Shown: positions 29,324-39,784, counted from the stretch's first letter. The stretch: 64,000 nucleotides of DNA from Pseudomonas furukawaii (GCF_002355475.1 NZ_AP014862.1:1364001-1428000), one strand, 5' to 3'. The notes: generated by a model from the letters alone, not told the origin. A program made the numbers and translations.

Positions 29324-31432
29324 ATGACCAAGACCCTCCACCACCGAGCGTGCCATCTCTGCGAGGCCATCTGCGGCCTGAGCATCGAGACCGAGGACCA
29401 GGCTGACGGCAGCCGTCGCATCCTCTCCATCAAGGGGGATGCCCTGGACAGCTTCAGCCGAGGTCATATCTGCCCCAAGGCAGTGGCCCTGCAGGATATC
29501 CAGAACGACCCGGATCGCATCCGCCGCCCCCTGCGTCGTGCCGGAGACGAGTGGTTGCCCATCGACTGGGACGAGGCCTTCGCCCTGGTGGCCGAACGCC
29601 TGGCGGACATCCAGGCCCGCCACGGCAACGATGCGGTGGCCGTGTACCAGGGCAATCCCAGCGTGCACAACTACGGGTTGATGACCCACAGCAACTATTT
29701 CCTCGGCCTGTTGAAGACCCGTGGGCGCTTCTCCGCTACCTCGGTCGACCAGTTGCCCCATCACCTGGTCAGCCACCAGATGTACGGTCATGGCCTGCTG
29801 ATTCCGATTCCCGACATCGATCACACCGGCTTCATGCTGATACTGGGCGGCAATCCCCTCGCCTCCAATGGCAGCATCATGACCGTGCCGGATGTCGAAA
29901 AACGCCTGAAGGCGCTGCAGGCCCGGGGCGGCCGGCTGGTGGTGGTGGACCCGCGCCGCAGCGAGACGGCGGCCATGGCCGACCAGCATCTGTTCATCCG
30001 GCCCGGCCAGGACGTGGCGTTGCTCCTTGGCCTGCTGAGCACGCTGTTCGAGGAAGGGTTGGGCCGGGCCAGCCACCTCCAGGTGAACGGTCTGGAGCAG
30101 GTCCGGGCGGCCGTGGTGGGCTTCACGCCCGAGTCCATGAGTGCCCGTTGCGGTATCCCGGCTGAGGTCATCCGCCAGTTGGCCCGGGACTTCGCCGCTG
30201 CCGAGCGTGCGGTGTGCTACGGCCGTATGGGCGTTTCCACCCAGGCCTTCGGTACCCTCTGCCAATGGCTGATCCAACTGATCAACCTGGTGACCGGCAA
30301 CCTCGATCAGGTCGGCGGCGTCCTCTGCACCGAGCCGGCAGTGGACCTGGTCGCTGCGACTTCGGGTGGCCACTTCAATCGCTGGCAAAGCCGCGTGTCC
30401 GGATTGCCCGAGTATGGCGGTGAACTCCCGGTGGCCGCGTTGGCGGAGGAGATGCTCACCGCCGGCGAGGGCCAGGTACGTGCGCTGGTCACGGTGGCCG
30501 GCAATCCGGTGTTGTCCACGCCCAATGGCCGACAGCTGGAGCAGGCCCTGGACGGGTTGGAGTTCATGGTCAGCATCGATCTCTACATCAACGAGACCAC
30601 CCGCTACGCGGACCTGATCCTGCCGCCCACCGCGCCCCTGGAACATGACCACTACGACACCACCTTCAACCTGTTCGCGGTGCGGAACGTGACGCGCTTC
30701 AACGAGGCGGTTCTGGCGCGTCCCGAGGGCGCCTTACACGACTGGGAGATTTTCGTCGGCCTGGCCAGGGCCTTCGCGGCGCGGACAGGGATGTCCCTGA
30801 AGCCGACCCTGGCGCCGGAGCAGATGATCGACCTGGGACTGCGGGCCGGGCCCTATGGCGATCGCTCCGGGCTCCAGCTCTCCGTTGCGCGCTTGAGGGA
30901 GCATCCCCATGGCATCGACCTGGGGCCGCTGAAACCGAATCTCGGTGGCCGTCTCAAGACCGCCAGCGGCCAGGTGGAAGCGGCTCCGTCCCTGCTGCTG
31001 GGCGATCTGGCGCGCTTCGCGGCCCAGCCTCTGCCCGATGATGGCCAACTGGTGCTGATCGGCCGACGCCATGTGCGAAGCAACAACTCCTGGATGCACA
31101 ACTACCATCGCCTGGTGAAGGGCAAGCCGCGGCACCAGCTGCTGATGCATCCCCAGGACCTCGAGGCACGGGGTCTGGTGGATGGCCAGCGGGTGAAGGT
31201 GCGGTCACGCGTTGGGGTGATCGAGGTGGAGGTCGGGGCCAGTGAGGACATGATGCCGGGCGTGGTGAGCCTGCCCCACGGTTGGGGTCATGCGCGTCCC
31301 GGCGTGCGCCTGGGGATCGCGAGGGAACAGCCCGGTGCCAGTGTCAACGACCTCACGGATGAGCGCCATCTGGACGCCTTGTCCGGCAATGCGGCGTTGA
31401 ATGGCGTTCCCGTGGAGGTGGTTGCCGCCTGA
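29324..31432 (+). CDS. molybdopterin-dependent oxidoreductase
   Basis: A 702-residue member of the DMSO reductase family. The N-terminal cluster motif C10-x2-C13-x3-C17 ... C50 (CHLCEAICG, then HICPK) would bind a 4Fe-4S cluster. The molybdopterin-binding domains contain QGNPSVHNYG, GGNPLAS and, near the C-terminus, RRHVRSNNSWMHN and SLPHGWGHARPG. There is no twin-arginine signal, so it is cytoplasmic. No electron-transfer or membrane subunit is adjacent. Substrate unknown; it resembles FdhF/BisC-like single-subunit enzymes. The next gene, grxD, is separate. Confidence 0.85.
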   Translation: MTKTLHHRACHLCEAICGLSIETEDQADGSRRILSIKGDALDSFSRGHICPKAVALQDIQNDPDRIRRPLRRAGDEWLPIDWDEAFALVAERLADIQARHGNDAVAVYQGNPSVHNYGLMTHSNYFLGLLKTRGRFSATSVDQLPHHLVSHQMYGHGLLIPIPDIDHTGFMLILGGNPLASNGSIMTVPDVEKRLKALQARGGRLVVVDPRRSETAAMADQHLFIRPGQDVALLLGLLSTLFEEGLGRASHLQVNGLEQVRAAVVGFTPESMSARCGIPAEVIRQLARDFAAAERAVCYGRMGVSTQAFGTLCQWLIQLINLVTGNLDQVGGVLCTEPAVDLVAATSGGHFNRWQSRVSGLPEYGGELPVAALAEEMLTAGEGQVRALVTVAGNPVLSTPNGRQLEQALDGLEFMVSIDLYINETTRYADLILPPTAPLEHDHYDTTFNLFAVRNVTRFNEAVLARPEGALHDWEIFVGLARAFAARTGMSLKPTLAPEQMIDLGLRAGPYGDRSGLQLSVARLREHPHGIDLGPLKPNLGGRLKTASGQVEAAPSLLLGDLARFAAQPLPDDGQLVLIGRRHVRSNNSWMHNYHRLVKGKPRHQLLMHPQDLEARGLVDGQRVKVRSRVGVIEVEVGASEDMMPGVVSLPHGWGHARPGVRLGIAREQPGASVNDLTDERHLDALSGNAALNGVPVEVVAA

Positions 31433-31441
31433 AGGCAAGGG

Positions 31442-31466
31442 AAGGCCGAGCGATTCGCTCGGCTTT
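31442..31466 (+). terminator. terminator after the molybdopterin enzyme gene
   Basis: GCCGAGCG (31445-31452) pairs with CGCTCGGC (31456-31463), extended by AAG/TTT, and ends in TTT. Directly after it TATACAAT (31469-31476) looks like the -10 region of grxD. Confidence 0.65.
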
Positions 31467-31525
31467 CCTATACAATGCCGCCATCCTGCCGACTCGCCAG
31501 TCGGAAAGTTCAGCCGAGGTGCCCA

Positions 31526-31852
31526 ATGGATATCATCGAAACCATCAAAGAGCAGATCGCCAACAACACTGTCCTGCTGTACATGAAAGGCTCGCCGAAC
31601 GCTCCTCAGTGCGGCTTCTCGGCTCGCGCGGCCCAAGTCCTGATGAGCTGTGGCGAGAAGTTCGCCTACGTCGACATCCTTCAGAATCCGGAAATCCGCG
31701 CCAACCTGCCGAAGTACGCCAACTGGCCGACCTTCCCGCAGCTTTGGGTGGGTGGTGAGCTGGTTGGTGGCAGCGACATCCTGGTGGAAATGTTCGAGAA
31801 GGGCGAACTGCAGACCCTTATCAAAGAAGCTGTGAGCAAGGCCGGCGCCTGA
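31526..31852 (+). CDS. grxD: monothiol glutaredoxin Grx4
   Basis: A 108-residue monothiol glutaredoxin with the CGFS active site at residues 29-32 and the glutathione-binding NWPTFPQLW and GGSDI segments. These proteins carry a 2Fe-2S cluster with glutathione and act in iron-sulphur cluster transfer. Start ATG at 31526 after GAGG. It has its own promoter-like -10 and a strong terminator, so it is a single-gene unit. It lies next to the bacterioferritin genes, fitting an iron-handling neighbourhood. Confidence 0.95.
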   Translation: MDIIETIKEQIANNTVLLYMKGSPNAPQCGFSARAAQVLMSCGEKFAYVDILQNPEIRANLPKYANWPTFPQLWVGGELVGGSDILVEMFEKGELQTLIKEAVSKAGA

Positions 31853-31868
31853 TCCGGACGCTCGATGA

Positions 31869-31896
31869 AGAACCCCGCCAAGTGCGGGGTTTTTTA
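31869..31896 (+). terminator. grxD terminator
   Basis: AACCCCGC (31871-31878) and GCGGGGTT (31884-31891) pair around CAAGT, followed by TTTTATT. Confidence 0.9.
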
Positions 31897-31980
31897 TTGC
31901 AGAAAGTTTTACTCAGCTCTTCAAGTATTATTTGCGGTTCGAAATCGCTCTCGTTTGGTTGTTCTTCAGAAAACTCCGTA

Positions 31981-32012
31981 TAAATAAAAAGCCCTGCCGA
32001 GGCAGGGCTTTA
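31981..32012 (-). terminator. bfrB terminator
   Basis: AAGCCCTGC (31989-31997) pairs with GCAGGGCTT (32002-32010). On the minus strand the stem is followed by TTTATTTA, 16 bp past the bacterioferritin stop codon. Confidence 0.85.
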
Positions 32013-32027
32013 CAAGTTGCTGACGGA

Positions 32028-32498
32028 TTATTCGTCCATCTGCGATTGAAGGTAGTTTTCCAGACCAACTTTCTCGATCAGGCCCAGTTGGGTTTCCAGC
32101 CAGTCGATGTGTTCCTCTTCGGATTCGAGGATCTCTTCCAGCAACTCGCGGCTACCGTAGTCACCGACACTTTCGCAGTAGGCAATGGCTGCCTTGAGGT
32201 CCGGTACAGCCTGAAGTTCGAGCTTGAGGTCGCTGGCGAGCATTTCCTTGGTGTTCTCGCCGATCATCAGCTTGCCAAGGTCCTGCAGGTTGGGGAGGCC
32301 TTCGAGGAAGAGGATGCGCTTGATCAGCTTGTCCGCATGCTTCATCTCGTCGATGGACTCGTGGTACTCGTGGTCGCCCAGCTTCTTCAGACCCCAGTCT
32401 TCGTACATACGGGCGTGCAGGAAGTATTGGTTGATCGCAACAAGTTCGTTGCCGAGAATCTTGTTGAGATGCTGTATGACTTTCTTGTCGCCTTTCAT
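32028..32498 (-). CDS. bfrB: bacterioferritin BfrB
   Basis: A 156-residue haem-binding ferritin. The ferroxidase ligands Glu18, Glu51 and His54 and the haem ligand Met52 are all at the expected positions ([15 protein letters not shown]), and [11 protein letters not shown] supplies the later pair. It stores iron in a 24-mer shell in the cytoplasm. The start at 32498 ([13 protein letters not shown]) is the family N-terminus. Its partner ferredoxin gene bfd lies immediately upstream in its own unit. The region between is AT-rich (about 32510-32650) and should hold its promoter. Confidence 0.96.
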   Translation of the reverse strand: MKGDKKVIQHLNKILGNELVAINQYFLHARMYEDWGLKKLGDHEYHESIDEMKHADKLIKRILFLEGLPNLQDLGKLMIGENTKEMLASDLKLELQAVPDLKAAIAYCESVGDYGSRELLEEILESEEEHIDWLETQLGLIEKVGLENYLQSQMDE

Positions 32499-32654
32499 GT
32501 GGAATCCTGCCGTTGAATTAGTGGATGATCGAGGAATTCTGATCTCCATGTTTAGTTGTGTCAAATCTAAGCTATTGAAAGTCAAATGAATTCGAATATG
32601 AATAAGAATGTTTAACTTCTACATTTGAATGCTAAATGTTTGAAAAGCGAGCAC

Positions 32655-32686
32655 AAAAAAGCCGGACTCCAAGGTCCGGCTTTTTT
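32655..32686 (-). terminator. bfd terminator
   Basis: AAAAAAGCCGGAC (32655-32667) pairs with GTCCGGCTTTTTT (32674-32686). The symmetric A and T runs make it usable in both directions; it lies 16 bp past the bfd stop. Confidence 0.9.
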
Positions 32687-32701
32687 CGATCCGCTGAACG
32701 G

Positions 32702-32920
32702 TCAGGCTACGGCGTACGTGGCGGGGTAGGCGAGGGCGGCCTGGCTGCTCTGCACTTCGGCGAGGGTTTCCTTGACCACCTGCTTGGCGACGCAAGCGCA
32801 CTTGCCGCATTGAGTCCCTACTTCGAGCGCATTACGCACTTCCCGGTAGCTGCAGCAACCTTCGTAGATGGCTTCGCGAATTTGACCGTCAGTGACACCC
32901 AGGCAGAGACAGACGTACAT
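32702..32920 (-). CDS. bfd: bacterioferritin-associated ferredoxin
   Basis: A 72-residue 2Fe-2S protein with Cys4, Cys6, Cys38 and Cys41 as cluster ligands (MYVCLC; GTQCGKC). Bfd docks on BfrB and reduces core iron so that it can be released when iron is scarce. A Fur-box-like sequence lies about 46-67 bp upstream, consistent with induction under iron starvation. The longer upstream frame is non-coding in character, and MYVCLC is the standard start. Confidence 0.95.
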   Translation of the reverse strand: MYVCLCLGVTDGQIREAIYEGCCSYREVRNALEVGTQCGKCACVAKQVVKETLAEVQSSQAALAYPATYAVA

Positions 32921-32965
32921 GGCGATTCGGGACTCGAGAGAGGATGATCGGATAGCAGCGATACT

Positions 32966-32987
32966 AATAGTAATGAGAATGATTGTC
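32966..32987 (-). promoter_or_regulatory. Fur box upstream of bfd
   Basis: The minus strand reads GACAATCATTCTCATTACTA, a strong match to the Fur consensus of alternating GATAAT hexamers. It lies between bfd and the divergent peroxiredoxin gene, closer to bfd. Iron-loaded Fur would repress bfd. Confidence 0.8.
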
Positions 32988-33202
32988 AAAGATGCCTTTG
33001 CAGGGCCCGAATTAGACGGGTTCGTGGGGTGTTTCCGGTGTCGCGGCGAGTCCTGGTCCGCCAGTCGATTGCGGTGGGCGGAGAGGGCGGCCATGTGTAT
33101 CATTGCCAGTCCTTTTGGCAGCGGGTGTCACGGCTCCGCCACAGTATCCGGCGAAGCTGCGGGACCCTCCCCACCGACTACTCATGTAACAGGAGACATG
33201 GA

Positions 33203-33805
33203 ATGAGTGTACTCGTAGGCAAGCAGGCTCCGGACTTCAGCGTACCGGCAGTGCTGGGCAACGGCGAAATCGTCGACAACTTCACCCTGTCCGAAGCCAT
33301 CAAGGGCAAGTACGGCCTGGTGTTCTTCTACCCGCTGGACTTCACCTTCGTGTGCCCGTCCGAGCTGATCGCCCTGGACCACCGCATCCCCGAGTTCCAG
33401 GCCCGTGGCGTGGAAGTGATCGGCGTGTCCATCGACTCCCACTTCACCCACAACGCCTGGCGCAACACCCCGGTGGACAAGGGCGGCATCGGCCCGGTCA
33501 AGTACACCCTGGCTGCCGACATGAAGCACGAAATCGCCCAGGCCTATGACGTCGAGTCCGAGGGTGGCGTGGCCTACCGTGGCGCCTTCCTGATCGACAA
33601 GAACGGCGTCGTGCGTTCCCAGATCGTCAACGACCTGCCGCTGGGCCGCAACATGGACGAGCTGCTGCGTCTGGTAGATGCCCTGCAGTTCACCGAAGAG
33701 CATGGCGAAGTCTGCCCGGCCAACTGGAAGAAAGGCGACAAGGGCATGACCGCTTCTCCGGAAGGCGTAGCCCAGTACCTGTCCGAAAACGCTTCCGCTC
33801 TGTAA
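33203..33805 (+). CDS. 2-Cys peroxiredoxin (AhpC/TSA family)
   Basis: A 200-residue typical 2-Cys peroxiredoxin with peroxidatic Cys in FTFVCPSE (about residue 51) and resolving Cys in EVCPANW (about 170). It reduces hydrogen peroxide and organic peroxides, using a thioredoxin- or AhpF-like reductant. The ATG at 33203 follows AGGAGA by seven bases. It is divergent from bfd and separated from rnt by two terminator hairpins. In P. aeruginosa this position is held by an LsfA/TsaA-like peroxiredoxin. Confidence 0.94.
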   Translation: MSVLVGKQAPDFSVPAVLGNGEIVDNFTLSEAIKGKYGLVFFYPLDFTFVCPSELIALDHRIPEFQARGVEVIGVSIDSHFTHNAWRNTPVDKGGIGPVKYTLAADMKHEIAQAYDVESEGGVAYRGAFLIDKNGVVRSQIVNDLPLGRNMDELLRLVDALQFTEEHGEVCPANWKKGDKGMTASPEGVAQYLSENASAL

Positions 33806-33861
33806 GAAGCGTTTTTCCGGCCAGCAAGAAGAAGCCCGGCATTGCCGGGCTTCTTTTTTTT
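33797..33861 (+). terminator. double terminator after the peroxiredoxin gene
   Basis: The first stem, AACGCTTC with GAAGCGTT plus TTT, includes the stop codon. The second, GAAGCCCGGC (33831-33840) with GCCGGGCTTC (33844-33853), is followed by eight T residues. The second can also serve the convergent rnt gene. Confidence 0.85.
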
Positions 33862-33883
33862 CGGGCTCTGGAAAGCGGATGGG

Positions 33884-34555
33884 TCAGTCGTCGTCCATCC
33901 AGCCGCCCATTTCCTTCCAGCGGTTGACGATGCCGCAGAACAGCTCGGCGGTCTTCTCGGTGTCGTAGCGTGCCGAGTGCGCCTCGCGTCCGTCGAAATC
34001 GATGCCGGCAGCCTGGCAGGCCTTCGCCAGCACGGTCTGGCCGTAGGCCAATCCCGCCAGGGTGGCGGTGTCGAAGCTGGAGAAGGGGTGGAACGGGTTG
34101 CGCTTGATGCCGGTGCGGTTGACCGCGGCATTCAGGAAACCCAGGTCGAAGCTGGAGTTGTGGCCCACCAGGATGGCGCGCTTGCAACCATTGGCTTTGA
34201 TCGACTTGCGCAGGCCCCGGAAAATTTCCGTCAGCGCATGCTCTTCGGTCACGGCCATCCGCAGCGGGTGATCCAGCTTGATGCCGGTGAACTCCAGGGC
34301 TGCCGCCTCTATATTGGCGCCCGCGAAAGGCTCCACACGGAAGAAGTGCGTGTGGTCCGGATAGAGGAAGCCCTGTTCATCCATCGTGACGGTGGTAGCG
34401 GCGATTTCCAGTAGCGCGTCGGTAGCGGCGTTGAAGCCGCCGGTTTCCACATCCACCACCACCGGCAGGTAGCCGCGGAAGCGGGCGGCCATTGGATGGC
34501 GCGGCCCTGAGGGCAGGCTGACGTCCAGTTCGTCGTCGTAGAGGTCTTCGCTCAC
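33884..34555 (-). CDS. rnt: ribonuclease T
   Basis: A 223-residue DEDDh exonuclease: Asp and Glu in VVDVETGG, Asp in HNSSFDLGF, and [10 protein letters not shown] with the catalytic His/Asp. RNase T trims the 3' ends of tRNA and other stable RNAs. The start is a GTG at 34555 ([11 protein letters not shown]), matching the length of Pseudomonas RNase T; it overlaps the pyrC stop by four bases (GTGA), so the two genes are translationally coupled. Confidence 0.95.
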   Translation of the reverse strand: MSEDLYDDELDVSLPSGPRHPMAARFRGYLPVVVDVETGGFNAATDALLEIAATTVTMDEQGFLYPDHTHFFRVEPFAGANIEAAALEFTGIKLDHPLRMAVTEEHALTEIFRGLRKSIKANGCKRAILVGHNSSFDLGFLNAAVNRTGIKRNPFHPFSSFDTATLAGLAYGQTVLAKACQAAGIDFDGREAHSARYDTEKTAELFCGIVNRWKEMGGWMDDD

Positions 34556-35598
34556 GCGCGGTCCTCCAGCAGGCGCCAGCGCAGCTTCTCGCCGGCACGC
34601 AACGGCACCACCACCTGTTCGCCCAGGGGCAGGGTGGCGGGAGCGGTCCATTCCTCGCGCACCAGGGTGATCCGGTCGCTGTTGCGCGGCAGACCGTAGA
34701 AGTCCGGACCGTTGCAACTGGCGAAGGCTTCCAGCTTGTCCAGGGCGTTGCGCTGCTCGAAGGCTTCCGCATACAGCTCGATCGCCGCATAGGCGGTGTA
34801 GCAGCCGGCGCAGCCGCAGGCGGCTTCCTTGGCGTGCTTGGCGTGGGGGGCCGAATCGGTGCCGAGGAAGAATTTCGGGCTGCCGCTCACGGCCGCGTCC
34901 AGCAGGGCTTCCTGGTGAACGTTGCGCTTGAGGATCGGCAGGCAATAGAAGTGCGGGCGAATGCCGCCCACCAGCATATGGTTGCGGTTGTACAGCAGGT
35001 GGTGGGCGGTGATGGTGGCGCCCACGTTGGCTGGAGCCGACTGGACGAACTGCACCGCGTCGCTGGTGGTGATGTGCTCGAACACCACCTTCAGGGTGGG
35101 GAAGCGTTGCACCACGCGGGACAGGTGCTCGTCGATGAAGACCTTCTCGCGGTCGAACACATCGATTTCGCCACGGGTCACTTCACCGTGCACCAGCAGC
35201 AGCATGCCCACTTCCGCCATGGCTTCCAGGGCCGGGAAAATCTTGTCGATGCTGGTGACGCCGGAGTCCGAGTTGGTGGTGGCACCGGCCGGGTAGAGCT
35301 TGGCGGCGTGGACGAAACCGGAAGCCTTGGCGGCGCGGATGTCCTCAGGGCTGGTGCGGTCGGTGAGATAGAGCACCATCAGCGGCTCGAAGCGGCTGCC
35401 GGCCGGCCGTGCAGCGAGGATGCGCTGGCGATAGGCGTCGGCTTCCTCGGCATTGCGCACCGGCGGCACCAGGTTGGGCATGATGATGGCGCGGCCGAAG
35501 GTACGGGCGGCATCGGCGACGGTATGGGCCAGAACGGCACCATCGCGCAGATGGATGTGCCAGTCGTCGGGACGCAGGAGGGTCAAACGGTCGGACAT
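34552..35598 (-). CDS. pyrC: dihydroorotase
   Basis: A 348-residue class II dihydroorotase. The metal-binding [10 protein letters not shown] is near the N-terminus, and the carboxylated lysine segment [13 protein letters not shown] and later His residues (LLVHGE, FEHITT) are intact. It catalyses the third step of pyrimidine synthesis. ATG at 35598. The downstream rnt gene overlaps it by four bases. The 166-bp gap to the divergent motY holds the FliA-type promoter for motY. Confidence 0.95.
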   Translation of the reverse strand: MSDRLTLLRPDDWHIHLRDGAVLAHTVADAARTFGRAIIMPNLVPPVRNAEEADAYRQRILAARPAGSRFEPLMVLYLTDRTSPEDIRAAKASGFVHAAKLYPAGATTNSDSGVTSIDKIFPALEAMAEVGMLLLVHGEVTRGEIDVFDREKVFIDEHLSRVVQRFPTLKVVFEHITTSDAVQFVQSAPANVGATITAHHLLYNRNHMLVGGIRPHFYCLPILKRNVHQEALLDAAVSGSPKFFLGTDSAPHAKHAKEAACGCAGCYTAYAAIELYAEAFEQRNALDKLEAFASCNGPDFYGLPRNSDRITLVREEWTAPATLPLGEQVVVPLRAGEKLRWRLLEDRA

Positions 35599-35701
35599 GG
35601 GGGGCTTCCAGGCGGGCAGAACTGGGCGGACATGCTACCGGAAAAGGCCCCGCTGGGCACGCCGGCCGCGCGCCGTTCACAGGTTGTCGACGAATCCACC
35701 C

Positions 35702-35728
35702 TCAAGTTTTCTCACGTCACACCGATAT
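35702..35728 (+). promoter_or_regulatory. FliA (sigma-28) promoter of motY
   Basis: TCAAGTTT (35702-35709), an 11-bp spacer, and ACCGATAT (35721-35728) match the flagellar sigma-28 consensus TAAAGTTT-N11-GCCGATAA at 13 of 16 positions. It lies 37 bp upstream of the motY start, so motY should be expressed with the late flagellar genes. Confidence 0.75.
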
Positions 35729-35764
35729 CCAGCAGGAACGCCGCAATTCCCCGTGGAGCCCGCC

Positions 35765-36739
35765 GTGCGCCAGCGCTACCTCGTCTTCCTGAGCTTGTTC
35801 GCCAGCCTGCCGGCCATGGCCATCACCTTCCAGACGCGTCTGGAAAAGGTGGAGTGGAAGGTGGAAGGCGACAAGTTCGAGTGCCGTCTGTCGCAGCCCA
35901 TCACCGACTTCGGTGCGGGTGAATTCGTCCGTCGAGCAGGCGAGCAGGCCACCTTCCGCCTGAAAGCCCGCGAACGCTGGATGGGTGCGGGCTCCGCCAC
36001 GCTGCTGGCCGCCGCCGCACCCTGGCAGCCGGGACGGGGTGACATCAACCTCGGCGTCGTCAGCGTGGAGGGGGGCGAGGTGCCCTTCAACAGTTCCCAG
36101 CAGCAGGCCGGACGCCTGCTCACCGGCCTGCTGGAGGGGCGCAGCCCGGTGATCCGCCATCGCACCCTGCAGGGCGGCGACGCGCTCGAGGTGCGGCTGC
36201 TGCCGGCCCGGTTCGAGCAGGCTTACCAGGCCTACCTGGACTGCACCGCGAAGTTGCTGCCGGTGAACTTCGACCAGGTCAAGCGCATGCAACTGGGCTT
36301 TCCCGGCGGCGGCATGGAACTGGACGACATGGCCCGGGCCAGGCTGGAAATCATGCTCGACTTCATCAAGGCCGATCCCAGCGTCAATCACATCGAGATC
36401 GACGGCCACTCCGACAACAGCGGCAACCGCCTGACCAACCGCGACCTGTCGCGTCGCCGCGCCCTGGCGGTGTTCGAGTACCTCAAGGCCAACGGCTTCC
36501 CCGAGGCGCAGATGGTCATGCGCTTCCACGGCGAACGCTACCCGCTGGTGCCCAACAACAGCTCGGCGAACCGGGCGAAGAACCGCCGCGTCACCGTCCA
36601 GCTTTCCCGGGTCGACCTGCCCCAGTCGTCACCCTCGACGCCCGCCGACGCCCCGGCGACCCCCGCCGCGCCGGCGTCCGAGGCCCCGGCCGTCCCACCA
36701 GCACCGCCGGCGAAGGCGCCTGCCCCCACCGGTTCCTGA
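35765..36739 (+). CDS. motY: flagellar T-ring protein MotY (OmpA family)
   Basis: A 324-residue secreted protein: signal peptide ([19 protein letters not shown]), an N-terminal MotY domain starting [16 protein letters not shown], and a C-terminal OmpA-like peptidoglycan-binding domain ([20 protein letters not shown]). The tail is Pro/Ala-rich and low complexity. MotY forms the periplasmic T ring that holds stators in place in Pseudomonas and Vibrio. The start is a GTG at 35765 preceded by GGAG at six bases. The FliA promoter upstream supports the flagellar role. Confidence 0.9.
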   Translation: MRQRYLVFLSLFASLPAMAITFQTRLEKVEWKVEGDKFECRLSQPITDFGAGEFVRRAGEQATFRLKARERWMGAGSATLLAAAAPWQPGRGDINLGVVSVEGGEVPFNSSQQQAGRLLTGLLEGRSPVIRHRTLQGGDALEVRLLPARFEQAYQAYLDCTAKLLPVNFDQVKRMQLGFPGGGMELDDMARARLEIMLDFIKADPSVNHIEIDGHSDNSGNRLTNRDLSRRRALAVFEYLKANGFPEAQMVMRFHGERYPLVPNNSSANRAKNRRVTVQLSRVDLPQSSPSTPADAPATPAAPASEAPAVPPAPPAKAPAPTGS

Positions 36740-36790
36740 CAGGCCGTTCGTCGCGTCGCCGACAGAATCCGTCGCCTCGTCGTCACAAGC

Positions 36791-36830
36791 TGTCGCGCCC
36801 CTGTAATTTGGCCGCCAGGGTCAGTAGAAT
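36791..36830 (+). promoter_or_regulatory. argG promoter region with ArgR half-site
   Basis: TGTCGC-N8-AA at 36791-36806 matches the Pseudomonas ArgR half-site exactly and overlaps the place of a -35 box for the TAGAAT hexamer at 36825-36830. Whether ArgR controls argG here is an inference; the same motif occurs before argF. Confidence 0.5.
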
Positions 36831-36867
36831 CACGGGTTTTTCGTACAACCCCCGTGGAGTTGATGGC

Positions 36868-38085
<1,218 letters not shown>

Positions 38086-38096
38086 GCGGCCTGATG

Positions 38097-38162
38097 CAGG
38101 AGCGAGCCGCGCTCGCGAAGCTTTGCCTTCACCCCGGTTCGCGAGCAAGCTCGCTCCTACCG
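38097..38162. repeat. paired REP elements (BIME-like)
   Basis: GGAGCGAGCCGCGCTCGCGAA and TTCGCGAGCAAGCTCGCTCC face each other across 24 bp, so each is a palindrome and the pair forms a larger inverted repeat. This arrangement is typical of Pseudomonas REP pairs in 3' regions of genes. Confidence 0.8.
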
Positions 38163-38168
38163 GCAAAT

Positions 38169-38196
38169 CCCCGGCCACGAGCCGGGGTTTGTCTTT
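38169..38196 (+). terminator. argG terminator
   Basis: CCCCGGC (38169-38175) and GCCGGGG (38181-38187) pair around CACGA, followed by TTTGTCTTT. Confidence 0.75.
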
Positions 38197-38237
38197 GTGA
38201 AGCCCGGAAAAACGGGCACCTGATGAGGAAAGAACCG

Positions 38238-38630
38238 ATGAGACTGCTGCATACCATGCTGCGCGTCGGCGACCTGGACAAATCCATCGCCTTCTACACC
38301 GAAGTCCTGGGCATGACCCTGCTGCGCCGCAAGGATTACCCGGATGGCCAGTTCACCCTGGCCTTCGTCGGCTATGGCGACGAGGCCCACAACAGCGTGA
38401 TCGAGCTCACCTACAACTGGGGCGTGGACGCCTACGAGCTGGGCACCGGCTATGGCCACATCGCCCTGGAAGTCGACGATGTCTACAAGGCCTGCGACGA
38501 CATTCGTGCCCGTGGCGGCAAGATCACCCGCGAGCCGGGCCCGATGAAGCACGGCACCAGCATCCTCGCCTTCGTCGAGGACCCGGACGGCTACAAGATC
38601 GAATTGCTGTCCCCCTCTCGCAAGGATTGA
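38238..38630 (+). CDS. gloA: lactoylglutathione lyase (glyoxalase I)
   Basis: A 130-residue glyoxalase I. Metal ligands are His5 (LLHTMLRV), Glu in SVIELTYN, His in GYGHIALEV and Glu in YKIELLS. It converts the methylglyoxal-glutathione hemithioacetal to S-lactoylglutathione. The short form lacking the eukaryotic insertions is of the nickel/cobalt type. ATG at 38238 after GAGGAAAG. It ends the block that is colinear with P. aeruginosa. Confidence 0.94.
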   Translation: MRLLHTMLRVGDLDKSIAFYTEVLGMTLLRRKDYPDGQFTLAFVGYGDEAHNSVIELTYNWGVDAYELGTGYGHIALEVDDVYKACDDIRARGGKITREPGPMKHGTSILAFVEDPDGYKIELLSPSRKD

Positions 38631-38688
38631 TCCGCTGTGCTGATATGAAGCCGGGACGATTCCCGTTCCGGTCAGGAGGCGTGGGTCT

Positions 38689-39714
38689 ATGGAGGGTTTC
38701 GCTGTCAGTCACGAGCGCAATCTCGAATGCCTGGTGAGGGCCGTCCAGGAACTGTCCCTGGCCCGCGACCTCGATCGCATCGCCGAGATCGTCCGTAGCG
38801 CCGCGCGCGAACTGGTGAACGCCGATGGTGCCACCTTCGTGCTGCGTGACGACGACCGCTGTTTCTACAAGGATGAGGACGCCATCTCGCCCCTGTGGAA
38901 GGGCCTGCGCTTCCCCATCGAAAGCTGCATCAGCGGTTGGGCCATGATCAATTGCGAGCCCGTGGTCGTGGAAGACATCTACCGCGATCCGCGGATTCCC
39001 CACGACGCCTATCGCCCCACCTTCGTGAAAAGCCTGGTCATGGTGCCCATCCGGCGTCTGTCGCCGGTGGGCGCCATCGGCACCTACTGGGCCGACCAGC
39101 GCCGCGCCGGCGAGCGGGAGGTGGCGCTGCTCCAGGCCCTGGCCGACTCCACCTCGGTGGCCATGGAAAACGTCCAGCTCTACCGCGAGCTGGAGCAACG
39201 GGTGGAGGACCGGACGCGGGACCTGGTCACCGCGAATCGGCTGCTCTACGACGAGGCCTGCGAGCGCGAGCGCGTGGAGCAGGGCGCCTTGCGCCTGGAA
39301 ATGACCGACGAACTGAGCGGGCTCAACAACCGCATCGGTTTCCTGCGCCAGGCGGAGTCGGCCTTGCAGGACGCTCGTCGACGGGGAGATTCCCGCCTGT
39401 TGCTGCTGCACCTGGTCCTGGAAGGGCTGGACGGGCTGGACGGCGAGGCCCGGGTCATGGCGGTCGCCCGATTCCTGCGCGAGCGCTTCGGCCAGGGTGA
39501 GTGCCTTGCGCGCCTGGGCGGTGGAGTCTTCCTGGTGTTGACCCGTGGCGAGCCCGAGAGCGTCACGCGCCGTCTTCGCGCCGCGCTGGACAGCGCCAAT
39601 GCCGGCGCGCGCCGGCCCTTGGCGTTGCGCATCGGCCATCTCGGCTGCGGCGTGGACGACGACCCGCAACGGCTGATGCGGCAGGCGGAAGACGCCGCCT
39701 TGGCGGGCGACTGA
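38689..39714 (+). CDS. GAF domain protein with degenerate GGDEF domain
   Basis: A 341-residue soluble protein. Residues ~15-165 form a GAF domain (ADGATFVLRDDDRCFYKDEDA; IESCISGWAM; VKSLVMVPI), then a coiled coil (~165-205), then a diguanylate-cyclase-like domain that begins MTDELSGLNNRIGF. The active-site motif is GGGVF at residues 277-281 instead of GGDEF/GGEEF, so it lacks the catalytic acidic pair and is very unlikely to make c-di-GMP. It may act as a ligand sensor or scaffold. No transmembrane segment. It lies 70 bp upstream of modB. Confidence 0.8.
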   Translation: MEGFAVSHERNLECLVRAVQELSLARDLDRIAEIVRSAARELVNADGATFVLRDDDRCFYKDEDAISPLWKGLRFPIESCISGWAMINCEPVVVEDIYRDPRIPHDAYRPTFVKSLVMVPIRRLSPVGAIGTYWADQRRAGEREVALLQALADSTSVAMENVQLYRELEQRVEDRTRDLVTANRLLYDEACERERVEQGALRLEMTDELSGLNNRIGFLRQAESALQDARRRGDSRLLLLHLVLEGLDGLDGEARVMAVARFLRERFGQGECLARLGGGVFLVLTRGEPESVTRRLRAALDSANAGARRPLALRIGHLGCGVDDDPQRLMRQAEDAALAGD

Positions 39715-39735
39715 TTCTGGCCCGGGAGTCAAGCT

Positions 39736-39759
39736 CGCTATATAGTTCGCAACATAGCG
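39736..39759. promoter_or_regulatory. ModE-like operator before modB
   Basis: CGCTAT (39736-39741) and ATAGCG (39754-39759) form a 24-bp palindrome reading CGCTATATAG...CATAGCG, close to the ModE consensus (CGNTATATA and its mirror). It lies 26 bp upstream of modB, where molybdate-bound ModE would block transcription. Confidence 0.7.
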
Positions 39760-39784
39760 AAATCCCTCCGCCCCGGGCCACTCC

